In this document: positions 40,822 to 51,813 of the stretch, piece after piece
Layout of the letters: each line of letters starts with the position of its first letter
How positions within the stretch are numbered: the first letter of the stretch is position 1
Origin: Kribbella soli
GTDB taxonomy: Bacteria > Actinomycetota > Actinomycetes > Propionibacteriales > Kribbellaceae
Assembly: GCF_004331345.1 (NCBI RefSeq)
Contig: NZ_SJJZ01000001.1
Coordinates: forward strand, 2,294,001-2,358,000
Reading direction: 5' to 3'
DNA length: 64,000 bases
Position numbers and translations under genes: made by a program
The notes under the pieces: model-generated
Database searches by the model: none
Seen by the model: only the letters and a program-made list of their open reading frames with translations
Told to the model about the DNA's origin: nothing

Positions 40822-42270
40822 CTAGCGGACCGGGTGTTCGGTGATTCGGTTCGGCATGAAGAGGACTGCGGCTACGAGGAGGAGGGCGGCTGCGGCGGCG
40901 CCGTAGTAGACGTCGTGGATGGCGGGGGCCAGGATCCCGGCGGGCACCTTCTCCAGATCCGCGTGGTCGTCCCCCAGCCGAGCCGCGACGACGCCGTTCG
41001 CGACCGCGCCGAAGACCGCGACCCCGACCGCACTGCCGACCGAGCGAGCGAACATGTTCGCCCCGGTCACCACACCGCGCGTCTGCCATTCGACCGACGA
41101 CTGCGCCGCCACGACCGACGGTGACGCGGAGAACCCGAGCCCGATCCCGATGATGAAGCAGGCCGCAGCGAGGTGCAGTACGGCGCTCGTGGCGCTGACC
41201 GTGAGCAGCACACCGGATCCGAGTACGACGATGAGGGCGCCCATCGTCATTGTCGTACGGAAGCCCACGCGCAGGTAGATCCGCCCGGCGAGCGACGCCG
41301 CGATCGGCCAGCCCAGCGTCATCGCGGCGAGCGTGAACCCGGCGACGAGGGCCGACGTACCGAGGACGCTCTGGGCGAACAGCGGCACGTACGTCGACAG
41401 CCCGATCATCAGCAGCCCGATCAGCAACGCGGCCGAGTTCGCCGAGTTCAGGACCCGCTGGCCGAGCACCCACAGCGGCAGGATCGGCTCGGCCGCGCGC
41501 CGCTCGACCAGCACGAACACGACCAGCAGTACGACGGCCGCGGCCAGGATCACGACGCTCGTCGGCGAGTCCCAGGCCCACATCACGCCGCCCTCGAGCA
41601 ACCCGAGCAGCAGCAGCGAACCGCCGATCGCGAGCAGGATCGCGCCGGCGTAGTCGATCCGGTGGCTGGTCTTCTCCGCCACCTTCTCCTCGAACCGGCG
41701 GACCAGCACCCAGGCGGCCGCCATCCCGAGCGGGATGTTCACGAAGAAGATCCACCGCCAGGAGATGAAGTCCGAGAACACGCCGCCGAGCGTCGGGCCG
41801 ACGAACGACGAGATGCCCCAGACGCTGGCGATGTAGCCCTGCACCTTGGCCCGCTCCGCGACCGTGTAGATGTCGCCGACGATCGTCATCCCGATCGGCT
41901 GGATCGCGCCGGCGCCGAGCCCCTGGATCAGCCGGAACGCGATCAGCGCGGGCATGCTCCACGCGAACCCGCACAGCACCGACCCGAGCAGGAACAGCCC
42001 GACGCCGAACAGCATGATCGGCTTCCGCCCGCGCTGGTCCGCGAGCTTGCCGTAGATCGGCACCGACACGGCCTGCGCGAGCAGGTAGATCGAGAACAGC
42101 CAGGGGAACTGGGTGAACCCGCCGAGGTCGGCGACGACGGACGGTACGGCGGTGGCGAGGATCGTCGCGTCGATCGCGACCAGCCCGACGCTCAGCATCA
42201 CGGCGAGCAGAATCGGGCCTCGCTCCGACCGAAGTCCGACACCCGTCCGGTCGATCCGCTCCGTAGTCAT
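40822..42270 (-). CDS. MFS multidrug exporter, DHA2 (EmrB/QacA) family, 14 TM
   Basis: A 482-aa membrane transporter. The start is the ATG at 42270 (MTTERIDRTG); the open frame extends much further upstream but that part is low-complexity and unsupported. Motif A-like YGKLADQRGRKPIMLFGV (about 72-89) and motif C-like IASVWGISSFVGPTLGGVFSD (about 150-170) are clear, and about 14 hydrophobic segments can be counted, so it is DHA2 rather than DHA1. It extrudes drugs or metabolites by proton antiport; the specific substrate is unknown. No adjacent TetR is present, so regulation cannot be told. Confidence 0.88.
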   Translation of the reverse strand: MTTERIDRTGVGLRSERGPILLAVMLSVGLVAIDATILATAVPSVVADLGGFTQFPWLFSIYLLAQAVSVPIYGKLADQRGRKPIMLFGVGLFLLGSVLCGFAWSMPALIAFRLIQGLGAGAIQPIGMTIVGDIYTVAERAKVQGYIASVWGISSFVGPTLGGVFSDFISWRWIFFVNIPLGMAAAWVLVRRFEEKVAEKTSHRIDYAGAILLAIGGSLLLLGLLEGGVMWAWDSPTSVVILAAAVVLLVVFVLVERRAAEPILPLWVLGQRVLNSANSAALLIGLLMIGLSTYVPLFAQSVLGTSALVAGFTLAAMTLGWPIAASLAGRIYLRVGFRTTMTMGALIVVLGSGVLLTVSATSAVLHLAAACFIIGIGLGFSASPSVVAAQSSVEWQTRGVVTGANMFARSVGSAVGVAVFGAVANGVVAARLGDDHADLEKVPAGILAPAIHDVYYGAAAAALLLVAAVLFMPNRITEHPVR

Positions 42271-42445
42271 ATCACCAACCAATGTATGTGAACCGACAAC
42301 TATTCCCCTACCTACAGCCCGCCCACTGGACGTCCCCTGGTGTACGACGAAGCGGGACGGTCGAGTGCAAGACGAGAGCGGCGGAGGTACGACGCGCCCG
42401 GCCGGGACGGTGGGCTCACGGGCGGTTACGCTCCGGTGGGTGAGG

Positions 42446-44695
42446 ATGCGGGCACTGCTGCGTGGCGTCGTGCTCGTGGTGACTGTCTCGCTCGCATTGG
42501 TGCTGCTGCCGATCGCGATCAACGTCGGCACCGGCGGCACCGCACCGGCCTTCCTCGAGCCGTACGTCGGCTGGGTTTGGCCGGCGATCGGGGTGCTCTG
42601 GGTCGTCGCGGTCCTGACCGCACTGTTCGAGGTTCGCGACCGCCGCCTGCCGACCATCTCCAACCGGGGTGCCGACCAGCCGCGCAACCGCCCCAACGCA
42701 CTCGCCCGCATCGACCGGTACTTCTCCGAACGTCGCGCCGGCTCGCTCGCCGAGCGCACCCGCGTCGCCCTGGCCCTGGACGAGCACCCCGGCGTAGTAG
42801 TCCGCCCGTACGACCTGGTCGTCCAGCCACTCGACAGCGCACCGCGGCGCGTTCCGAACGAGGCCGACATCGCAGGTGTCTTCGACGAGCTCCAGGACTC
42901 GATGCTGATCCTCGGCGCACCTGGTGCCGGCAAGACCACCCTGCTCCTCGACCTCGCCCGGAACCTCGCCAAGAAAGCCCATGTCAACAAGGATCAGCCC
43001 ATCCCTGTCCTGGTCGATCTAGCTGGTTGGACCGCGCAGTCGTCACACCGGAAGGACGACGACCCTGGTGACAGCCCAATAGTCGCGGGCTTCGTTCGCT
43101 GGCTGCTGTACGAGCTGAACGATCGCTACGGCATCCCACCCGCCGTCGGACGCACCTGGCTGAGCAACGGCGAGCTGACCCTCCTGCTCGACGGACTGGA
43201 CGAGATCGCCGAGCCGAACCGTGGCAAGCTCGCACCGGTCCTGGAGGAGCTCCGCCGCAACTACCGGATCGGCCAGCTCGCAGTCACGTGCCGAACGAAC
43301 GATTACGAACGCCTCCCCCACAAGCTGCAGCTCTTCGGCGCAGTACACATCAGACCGCTCACGAGAGAACAGGTCCTCGGCTACTTCAGCACTGTCGGAC
43401 CAGCACTCGACGGTGCGCGCGCTGCGATCGAGCAGGACGACGCGCTCTGGGAGTTGGTCAACTCGCCACTGATGCTCAACGTGATGGTCCTGGCGTACCA
43501 GGGGCGAGCGCCCGAGGAGGTGGGCGCCCGTGGCGTCGCGGACCTACGCAGGGAGCTCTTCGACACCTACATCTGCGAAGTCCTCGCCCGAAACCGCCAG
43601 ACCGCGAGACAGTACGACGCCAAGACCGCCGTACGGCGCCTGTGGTGTCTGGCCTGGTGGACTCGACGCCGTGCCGGCGACCGGACTGCCGTACCGCGCT
43701 GGATGGTGCCTGACGGGTGGTACGGGTTGTCGCTGCCTGAGGTGGACTACCTGACCCACGCGGTGTGCCTGCCTGCGCTGTTCGCTGCACTGACTGCCGG
43801 CGTGACGCTGGTGATGCTCGCGCAGTACGGCGTACTCGCCGGACTCGCAGTCGCGGGCGCTGCGCTGTTGCTCGTCCACCTCCTGCCACACCCCTGGCAG
43901 AAGCGCGAAGGGAGCGGACCGGACCGCATACCGCTCTTGGCCCTCATCCTGTTTGCAGGTACGGCGATAACTGTCACTGTGACTGTTGCCGCGCTCGGAC
44001 TGGTCGAACTGCTCACTGCCAAGCCCGCACTCGTTGTCGAGGCCGCGGTGATCGCTGGAGCCTACGGTGTCGAGCTGATCGTGTTCCACGACAACCGGCG
44101 GCGGCTGCTGCTCGGCGTACGGCTGGCTGTGGTCGTGGGGGCGAGCTGGATCACCCTGAGCCTCGGTGACGCCACCGCGTTCGCCTGTGGGGTGGCGATC
44201 GGCCTCCTGGTTGCTCAGGCGATCCGGATGGTGAAGTCGCTGCCGACCGACCACCTCCCGACCACAGCCGACAAGGGGTGGCGGATGGACCCGTGGGTCG
44301 CTGGCGGAGCTGTTGCCGCGTTCCTGGTCGCACTGGTCCTTGGAGCGGACCTGGCATCGCCGCAACTGGAGGCGGTCGCCGGCATCGTTGTTGGCACGGT
44401 TGCAGCGAAGGCCTGGCGTCGCCGTCCGCCTGTCCTCGCCGGACCACTGTCCCGGCTGCTGCATGACTCGCTACTCCGCTGGACCGGGTACCTACCGTGG
44501 CACCGCCGAGCCTTCCTGCAGTACGCCGCCGACCGCCACGTACTGGCCCGCACCGGACGTGCGCAGTACTCGTTCATCCACCTCCTCGTCCGCGACCACC
44601 TGGCCGAGTGCACACCGGACGAACTCGCAGCAAAGGTCGACCGTCGCATCACAGAACGCACAGCGCGCACTCAAGCCGGTTCGTTCAGGGCGTAG
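42446..44695 (+). CDS. Membrane-anchored NACHT-domain STAND ATPase
   Basis: A 749-aa protein. An N-terminal hairpin of two membrane helices (VVLVVTVSLALVLLPIAI, WPAIGVLWVVAVLTALFE; ~8-62) is followed by a ~90-residue linker and a NACHT ATPase with Walker A LILGAPGAGKTTLLLDL (~154-170) and Walker B LTLLLDGLDEIAE (244-256) with the NACHT-typical D-x-x-D-E. LAVTCRTNDYERLP and a winged-helix-like region come next. Then about seven membrane helices (LPALFAALTAGVTLVM ... FLVALVLGAD) precede a cytosolic tail with FIHLLVRDHLAECTPDEL. The start ATG is preceded by GTGAGG. NACHT proteins commonly sense threats, including phage, and trigger an effector; here an effector could be the membrane domains themselves. 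Function is inference. Confidence 0.85.
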   Translation: MRALLRGVVLVVTVSLALVLLPIAINVGTGGTAPAFLEPYVGWVWPAIGVLWVVAVLTALFEVRDRRLPTISNRGADQPRNRPNALARIDRYFSERRAGSLAERTRVALALDEHPGVVVRPYDLVVQPLDSAPRRVPNEADIAGVFDELQDSMLILGAPGAGKTTLLLDLARNLAKKAHVNKDQPIPVLVDLAGWTAQSSHRKDDDPGDSPIVAGFVRWLLYELNDRYGIPPAVGRTWLSNGELTLLLDGLDEIAEPNRGKLAPVLEELRRNYRIGQLAVTCRTNDYERLPHKLQLFGAVHIRPLTREQVLGYFSTVGPALDGARAAIEQDDALWELVNSPLMLNVMVLAYQGRAPEEVGARGVADLRRELFDTYICEVLARNRQTARQYDAKTAVRRLWCLAWWTRRRAGDRTAVPRWMVPDGWYGLSLPEVDYLTHAVCLPALFAALTAGVTLVMLAQYGVLAGLAVAGAALLLVHLLPHPWQKREGSGPDRIPLLALILFAGTAITVTVTVAALGLVELLTAKPALVVEAAVIAGAYGVELIVFHDNRRRLLLGVRLAVVVGASWITLSLGDATAFACGVAIGLLVAQAIRMVKSLPTDHLPTTADKGWRMDPWVAGGAVAAFLVALVLGADLASPQLEAVAGIVVGTVAAKAWRRRPPVLAGPLSRLLHDSLLRWTGYLPWHRRAFLQYAADRHVLARTGRAQYSFIHLLVRDHLAECTPDELAAKVDRRITERTARTQAGSFRA

Positions 44696-45795
44696 CCGAT
44701 CAGGCTGCTGCACAGGACCAACGCGATCAGTGTGCTGAGAGCCAGACGCAGTGAGGTGTGCTCCGCGATGGTGCCGAGGACCGGGGTCGCCACACCGCCG
44801 ATGCTGACGGCGAGGCCGAGGGTCATGCCGCCTGCGGTGCCGACGCGTCCGGGGAGGAAGTCCTGGCCGAGCGTTACGTGCAACGAGAACGGGATCGACA
44901 TCGCGATCGCAGTCGCCGCGAGGAAGCCGAAGAACGCTGGTCCGGGCACGAACACCAGGCAGGCGAGCGCCGGTACTGCGACGGCGTACGACGTCCGCAG
45001 CGTGCGGACCCGTCCGTAGCGGGTGGCGAGGCGGCCGCCGAGGAGCGTGCCGAGTGCACCCGCTGCGAAGAGGATGAACAGCGCGACGCCGCCGGTCGTC
45101 GTACCGCCGCCGACCCGCTGGCCGGCGTACAGCGCGATGAAGGTACCGAGGCCGACGAACACGATCGACCGGCAGATCATGATCAGCGACAACCGCAGGA
45201 ACGACGGCCAGTCGTCCGTTCCTTCGCTGTGTCCGCGGCTGACTGCGACCGTGGCGCGCGAGCGGACCGCCCACGTGGTGATCGCGGCGCCGAACAGCGC
45301 GGGTGCGACGAGCAGTGGCGTCAGCGACAACCCGCCCGCGGCGATGATCGGTGTGACCAGGATCGGCGCCAGCGCGAACCCGACGTTCCCGCCGACCGAG
45401 AACCAGCTCATCCCGACGTGGCTGCCGCCGCTCACGACGCGGGCCATGCGGGCGGCCTCCGGGTGGTACGCCGCGACGCCGAGCCCGGACAGCGCAGCCG
45501 CCAACCACATGAGCCAGTAGGTCTGTCCGACCCCGAGGAGGGCGATGCCGAGACCGGCGGTGGTCATCGCGACCGGGATCAGCCAGGTGAGCGGGCGGCG
45601 ATCGGTCAGTACGCCGAACACGGGCTGGACGACCGACGAGAGGAGCGTCGCGGCCAACGTGATGCCGGAGACCGCGACGTACCCGAGGCCGCGCTCGGCG
45701 ACCAGGAACGGTACGAGCGCCGGAACGCAGCCCTGGTAGATGTCCACGCACGCGTGGCCGGTGGCCATCAGCCCGATCGGTCGAAGTCTCCGCAC
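44671..45795 (-). CDS. MFS transporter, fosmidomycin-resistance (Fsr) type
   Basis: A 374-aa (start uncertain) transporter. I use a GTG at 45795; an ATG at 45768 (MATGHACVDIYQG) is an alternative. Features include the Fsr-like N-terminus HACVDIYQGCVPALVPFLVAERGL, motif A-like FGVLTDRRPLTWL, and about twelve hydrophobic segments including GGMTLGLAVSIGGVATPVLGTIAEH. Relatives export fosmidomycin or small molecules; here the partner AraC gene is divergent, the classical arrangement of a transporter and its regulator. The 3' end overlaps the NACHT gene by 25 nt. Confidence 0.82.
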   Translation of the reverse strand: MRRLRPIGLMATGHACVDIYQGCVPALVPFLVAERGLGYVAVSGITLAATLLSSVVQPVFGVLTDRRPLTWLIPVAMTTAGLGIALLGVGQTYWLMWLAAALSGLGVAAYHPEAARMARVVSGGSHVGMSWFSVGGNVGFALAPILVTPIIAAGGLSLTPLLVAPALFGAAITTWAVRSRATVAVSRGHSEGTDDWPSFLRLSLIMICRSIVFVGLGTFIALYAGQRVGGGTTTGGVALFILFAAGALGTLLGGRLATRYGRVRTLRTSYAVAVPALACLVFVPGPAFFGFLAATAIAMSIPFSLHVTLGQDFLPGRVGTAGGMTLGLAVSIGGVATPVLGTIAEHTSLRLALSTLIALVLCSSLIGYALNEPA

Positions 45796-45849
45796 CCCTC
45801 GATCGTCACGGCCCGGCTTGTTGTCCGGCTTCCGATAAAATGCCAATTC

Positions 45850-46581
45850 ATGCCGGAAACCCGCCAACGTCCCGCGACCACCGGCCACCGCCCGATCCAC
45901 GCCGGTGGCGGGATCGAGCCGCACTGGCACGACCGCAACCAGATCGTGTACGCCGGCCGCGGCGTCCTCTCCGTCACCACCGACGCCGGCAGCTGGGTAG
46001 CCCCCGCCACCCGAGCCATCTGGATCCCAGCAGGCACCCTCCACCAACACCGCGCGTACGGCGAGACCACACTCCACACGGTAGGGCTGGAGGAGAACCC
46101 ACTAGAACTAGACGCCCCGTCAGCCCTGGTAGTGAGCCCTCTCCTCCGAGAGCTGATCCTCACGTACACAGGTCCTGCAGAGAACCCACCTGATGAGTTG
46201 CAGCGCTTGCGTGCTGTCTTGCTTGATCAGTTGCGGCGGTCGCCTCAGCGACCCACCTATCTACCTACGCCACGTGATGCTCGGCTCGCAGCCGTTTGCG
46301 ACCTGTTGCGCGAGAACCCCACGGAGGGCAGGACGCTGACGGAGCTCGGGCGGGAGGTTGGTGCGAGTGAGCGGACTCTCAGCCGGCTGTGCAGAACCGA
46401 TCTGGGGATGACCTTCCCGCAGTGGCGGACTCAGCTGCGGTTGCACGAGGCGCTCCGGTTGCTCGCCGAACGAGAGTCAGTGACCCGTGTGGCTCACCGG
46501 ACCGGCTGGGCGTCGACCAGTGCGTTCATCGACACTTTTCGGCGCGCCTTCGGTCACACACCCGGCTCACGTAGAGCCTGA
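45850..46581 (+). CDS. AraC family regulator
   Basis: A 243-aa regulator with an N-terminal AraC_binding cupin (IEPHWHDRNQIVYAGRGVLSVTTD, about 20-43, with its HxH) and a C-terminal double helix-turn-helix: RTLTELGREVGASERTLSRLCRTDLGMTFPQWRTQLRLHEALRLL split over ~155-200, then VTRVAHRTGWASTSAFIDTFRRAFGHTPG with the typical FxxxFRRxFGxTPG end. The start ATG is at 45850. It probably controls the divergent MFS gene; the cupin should bind a small aromatic or sugar-like ligand. It ends tail-to-tail over 28 nt with the TetR gene. Confidence 0.88.
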   Translation: MPETRQRPATTGHRPIHAGGGIEPHWHDRNQIVYAGRGVLSVTTDAGSWVAPATRAIWIPAGTLHQHRAYGETTLHTVGLEENPLELDAPSALVVSPLLRELILTYTGPAENPPDELQRLRAVLLDQLRRSPQRPTYLPTPRDARLAAVCDLLRENPTEGRTLTELGREVGASERTLSRLCRTDLGMTFPQWRTQLRLHEALRLLAERESVTRVAHRTGWASTSAFIDTFRRAFGHTPGSRRA

Positions 46582-47165
46582 TCGAGGATGCGGCTCCACT
46601 GGCGGACAATGCCGCGCCGGCGCGCGCTGTCGTCGGTCAGTAGGTCGGCCAGCCCGAGACCGCGCGCCATGTCGAGCACGCCCTGCACGGTCTCCCGCAC
46701 ACCAGGCGTCCGCTCGCTGATGTCCAGCACCTCCAGCAGCGCCCGGTGCGCCTGCCGACCCACATGTGACTCCAGCCGCACGATCTGCTGCCGCAACGCG
46801 TCCTCTGTCGACGCAGCCACCCACAGGTGCAGTGCGGCCCGGAACAGCGGACCGGTGTACACGTCCGCCAGCATCCCGACGATCGCCTCGGTGCGCCCCG
46901 CCCCGCTCGGCAACGCAGCAGCCTGCGCGCGGATCTCCGCCAACCGCACCTCGGTCATGTACTCGACCGCCGCCGCGAACAGGTCCGCCCGTGTCGGGAA
47001 GTGATGCTGCGCCGCGCCCCGCGACACCCCGGCCCGCGCCGCGACGACCGACACTGTCGTCGCGGCGTACCCGACCTCGGCCAGCGACTCGACCGAGGCC
47101 TCCAGCAACCGCTGCCGCGTCGCCCGCGACCGGTCCTGCTGGGGTGTTTTGAGAACCTCACTCAC
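46554..47165 (-). CDS. TetR family repressor of the acyl-CoA catabolic operon
   Basis: A 203-aa TetR protein. The GTG start at 47165 lies 8 bp inside the end of the acyl-CoA ligase gene, so it belongs to the same operon. The helix-turn-helix is AATTVSVVAARAGVSRGAAQHHFPTRADLF (~35-65), a normal TetR motif. The C-terminal domain (70-200) is all-helical with a likely acyl-CoA or fatty-acid pocket by context. As last gene of an eight-gene operon it probably represses it, through the palindrome at 57028-57039 upstream of the first gene. This is inference from arrangement. Confidence 0.85.
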   Translation of the reverse strand: MSEVLKTPQQDRSRATRQRLLEASVESLAEVGYAATTVSVVAARAGVSRGAAQHHFPTRADLFAAAVEYMTEVRLAEIRAQAAALPSGAGRTEAIVGMLADVYTGPLFRAALHLWVAASTEDALRQQIVRLESHVGRQAHRALLEVLDISERTPGVRETVQGVLDMARGLGLADLLTDDSARRRGIVRQWSRILDQALREPGV

Positions 47166-48714
47166 GCGCGGCCTCACGAGCCCGCAGTTCCCGCCGCAGG
47201 ATCTTCCCGGACGCGGCCTTCGGTACGGCGTCGATGAACTCCACCTGCCGGATCTTCTTGTACGGCGCCACCCGCGCGGCGACGTACTCCATGACATCGT
47301 CCGCCGTCAGCGTCACTCCCGGCATCGGCACCACGAACGCCTTCGGTATTTCGTTGCCGTCCGCATCGACCCCGATGACGGCCGCGTCCGCGATCCGGTC
47401 GTCGGTGAGCAGCACGGCCTCCAGTTCGGCGGGCGGCACCTGGTACCCGTGGTACTTGATCAGCTCCTTCACCCGGTCCACGACGTACAGGTATCCGCGC
47501 GCGTCCACCCGCCCGATGTCGCCGGTGTGTAACCAGCCGTCCGGGTCGATCGTCGCGTCCGTCTCCGCCTGCCGTCCGAGGTACCCCTTCATCACCTGCG
47601 GCCCGCGGATCCAGATCTCGCCCTCGTCCGTGTCGTTGCCGTCGGCCCCGACCAGTCGCATCTCGGTGGACGGGAACAGCTTCCCGACCGCACCCGGCGG
47701 CGGCTCCTGGTCGTCCTGCGGTACGGCGTGTGTGCCCGGCGACAACTCCGTCATCCCGTAGGCCTGCAGTACGGCGTGCAACCCGAGCCGCTTCGCGCAC
47801 GCTTCGGCCAGCTCACCGTCCAACGGCGCCGCCGCGGACGTCACGTGCTTCAAAGCAGACAGGTCGACGCCGTCCACGGCCGGATGCTTCGCCAACGCCA
47901 GCACGATCGGCGGCGCGACGAACGCCCGCGTGATCCGCTGCTCGTCGAGCGTGGTCAGGAACTGCTGCAGCTCGAACTTCGGCAGCACGACGACCGTCGC
48001 GCCGAGCCGCAGCGGCAGGTTCATCAGCACCGACAGCCCGTAGATGTGGAAGAACGGCAGGATCGCGATGATCCGCTCCTGCTCGGCGAGCGTGATCATC
48101 ACCTCCGCCTGGGAGATGTTCGTGGCGATGTTCCGGTGCGTGAGCATCACGCCCTTGGCCGCGCCGGTCGTCCCGCTCGAGTACGGAAGCACCGCGACGT
48201 CCACCGCCGGATCGATCGTCACCACCGGCTCCGGACCCGTGGACGCGAACAGCTCCTGCACCGACCGGTAGCCCTCGGCCTGGTCGCAGACGAGGATCTG
48301 CTCGACCCCGGTGCCCTCGATCGCCGCGGTCGCGACCGGCAGGAACGGCGAGATCGTCACCAGCAACTTCGCCTTCGAGTCGATCAACTGCTTGTGCAGC
48401 TCGTCCGCGGTGTAGAGCGCGTTCACCGTGGTCACGGTCGCGCCGGCGCGGGTGGCGCCGTAGAACACCACGGGGTACAGGATCGTGTTCGGGCTGTAGA
48501 GCGCGACCACGTCGCCGTGCCGGATGCCGAGCTCGGCCAGACCGGCTGCGACCCGCCGGGTCAGGTGGTCCAGCTGGGCGTAGCTGAGCTCCTTCCCGGT
48601 GACGCCGTCGACCATCGCCGGCCTGTCGCCGTACTCCTGGGCTCTGCCGAGCACGGCGTCGTGGATCGGTACGTCGAGCACCTCGACTGGCGGGAACTGA
48701 CTCGTGATGATCAT
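47158..48714 (-). CDS. Acyl-CoA ligase, 4-coumarate-CoA ligase-like (AMP-forming)
   Basis: A 518-aa ANL-superfamily ligase activating a carboxylate through acyl-AMP to the CoA thioester. Motifs: P-loop YSSGTTGAAKGVMLTH (~175), YGMTELSPGTH (~330), GYLGR with D of HTGDIGRVD (~405) and the catalytic C-terminal Lys in PKAASGKILRREL (~505). The family is close to 4CL/fadD-type ligases. In this operon the likely substrate is an acyclic terpenoid acid or a branched fatty acid, activated before dehydrogenation and carboxylation. It is 13 nt after the second acyl-CoA dehydrogenase and overlaps the TetR start by 8 nt. Confidence 0.9.
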   Translation of the reverse strand: MIITSQFPPVEVLDVPIHDAVLGRAQEYGDRPAMVDGVTGKELSYAQLDHLTRRVAAGLAELGIRHGDVVALYSPNTILYPVVFYGATRAGATVTTVNALYTADELHKQLIDSKAKLLVTISPFLPVATAAIEGTGVEQILVCDQAEGYRSVQELFASTGPEPVVTIDPAVDVAVLPYSSGTTGAAKGVMLTHRNIATNISQAEVMITLAEQERIIAILPFFHIYGLSVLMNLPLRLGATVVVLPKFELQQFLTTLDEQRITRAFVAPPIVLALAKHPAVDGVDLSALKHVTSAAAPLDGELAEACAKRLGLHAVLQAYGMTELSPGTHAVPQDDQEPPPGAVGKLFPSTEMRLVGADGNDTDEGEIWIRGPQVMKGYLGRQAETDATIDPDGWLHTGDIGRVDARGYLYVVDRVKELIKYHGYQVPPAELEAVLLTDDRIADAAVIGVDADGNEIPKAFVVPMPGVTLTADDVMEYVAARVAPYKKIRQVEFIDAVPKAASGKILRRELRAREAARE

Positions 48715-48727
48715 TGCCCCACTCCTT

Positions 48728-49881
48728 CTAGTACGACTTGGGCAGTCCGAGGCTGTGCTGTGCGACGAAGTTCAGGATCATCTCCCGGCTCACCGGTGCG
48801 ATCCGCGTCGCGCGAGCGGCGGCGACCAGCGAGGCGACGCCGTACTCGACCGTCATACCGTTCCCGCCGAGCGATTGCACTGCCTGATCGGTCGCTCGTA
48901 CGGCGACCTCGCCGGCGGCGTACTTCGCCATGTTCGCTGCCTCACCGGCTGCGAGATCTTCGCCCGCGTCATACAAAGCTGCGGCCTTCTGCAGCATCAG
49001 GCGGGCCAGTTCGAGCTCGATCTTGATCTGCGCAAGCGGGTGCGCGAGCCCCTGATGCGCGCCGATCGGAGCCCTCCAGACCTGCCGTTGTTTGACGTAC
49101 GCCGTGGCCTTGTCCAGCGCGTGCCGGGCGATGCCGACCGCGAACGCGGACGCCATGATCCGCTCCGGGTTGAGGCCGGCGAACAGCTGCATCAGTGCCG
49201 CGTCCTCGGACCCGACGAGCGCTTCGCGCGGCAGCTGTACGTCGTCCAGGAACAACGCGTACTGCTTGTCCGGGCTGATCAGGTCCATTTCGATCTGCCG
49301 GAACTCCACGCCCGGTGCATCGATCGGCACGATGAAGAGCGCCGGCTTGAGCTTCCCGGTGCGAGCGTCCTCGGTGCGCCCGACGACCAGGATCGCCTTC
49401 GCTACGTCGAGTCCCGAGATGAACACCTTGCGCCCGGTCAGCGACCAGCCGTTCTCGGTACGGCGGGCCGTGGTGGTGATCTGGTGCGAGTTCGAGCCGG
49501 CGTCGGGTTCGGTGATCGCGAACGCCATGATCGTCGTACCGTCGGCGAGACCCGGGAGCCAGTGCTGCTTCTGCTCGTCGGTGCCGAAACGCGAGATCAC
49601 GGTGCCGCAGATCGACGGTGACACGACCATCATCAGCAGCGGGCAGCCGGCCGCGCCGAGCTCCTCGAGGACGATCGACAGGTCGGCCATGCCGCCGCCT
49701 CCGCCGCCGTACTGTTCGGGAAGGTTCACGCCGAGGAACCCGAGTTTGCCGGCCTCCAGCCACAGTTCGGTGGTGTGACCGCCGGTACGAGCCTGCTGGT
49801 TGAACCACTCGTACCCGTACTTCTTACCCAGCTCGCCGACGACCTTCCGCAGCTCTGAGCGCTCTTCCGATTCGACGAAGC

Positions 49882-49885
<4 letters not shown>
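48728..49885 (-). CDS. Acyl-CoA dehydrogenase (second of operon)
   Basis: A 385-aa FAD enzyme introducing an alpha-beta double bond into an acyl-CoA. Motifs: AFAITEPDAGSNSHQITT (~123), KVFISGLDVA (~155), and the glutamate of LNPERIMASAFAVG (~240), which corresponds to the helix-G catalytic Glu of isovaleryl- and long-chain-type enzymes. The C-terminal YEGT-type Glu of medium-chain enzymes is missing: the corresponding stretch reads RIAPVSREMI. A branched or long acyl substrate is thus likely. It overlaps the upstream carboxylase subunit gene (its ATG lies in the last codons of that frame, 4 nt overlap), so translation is coupled. Confidence 0.9.

Positions 49886-51809
<1,924 letters not shown>

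Positions 51810-51813
<4 letters not shown>

Noticed and set aside
40504..41124. Plus-strand frame over the TolB-like remnant and the MFS 3' end
   Set aside because: No start signal or recognised domain; it runs across two better supported minus-strand features.
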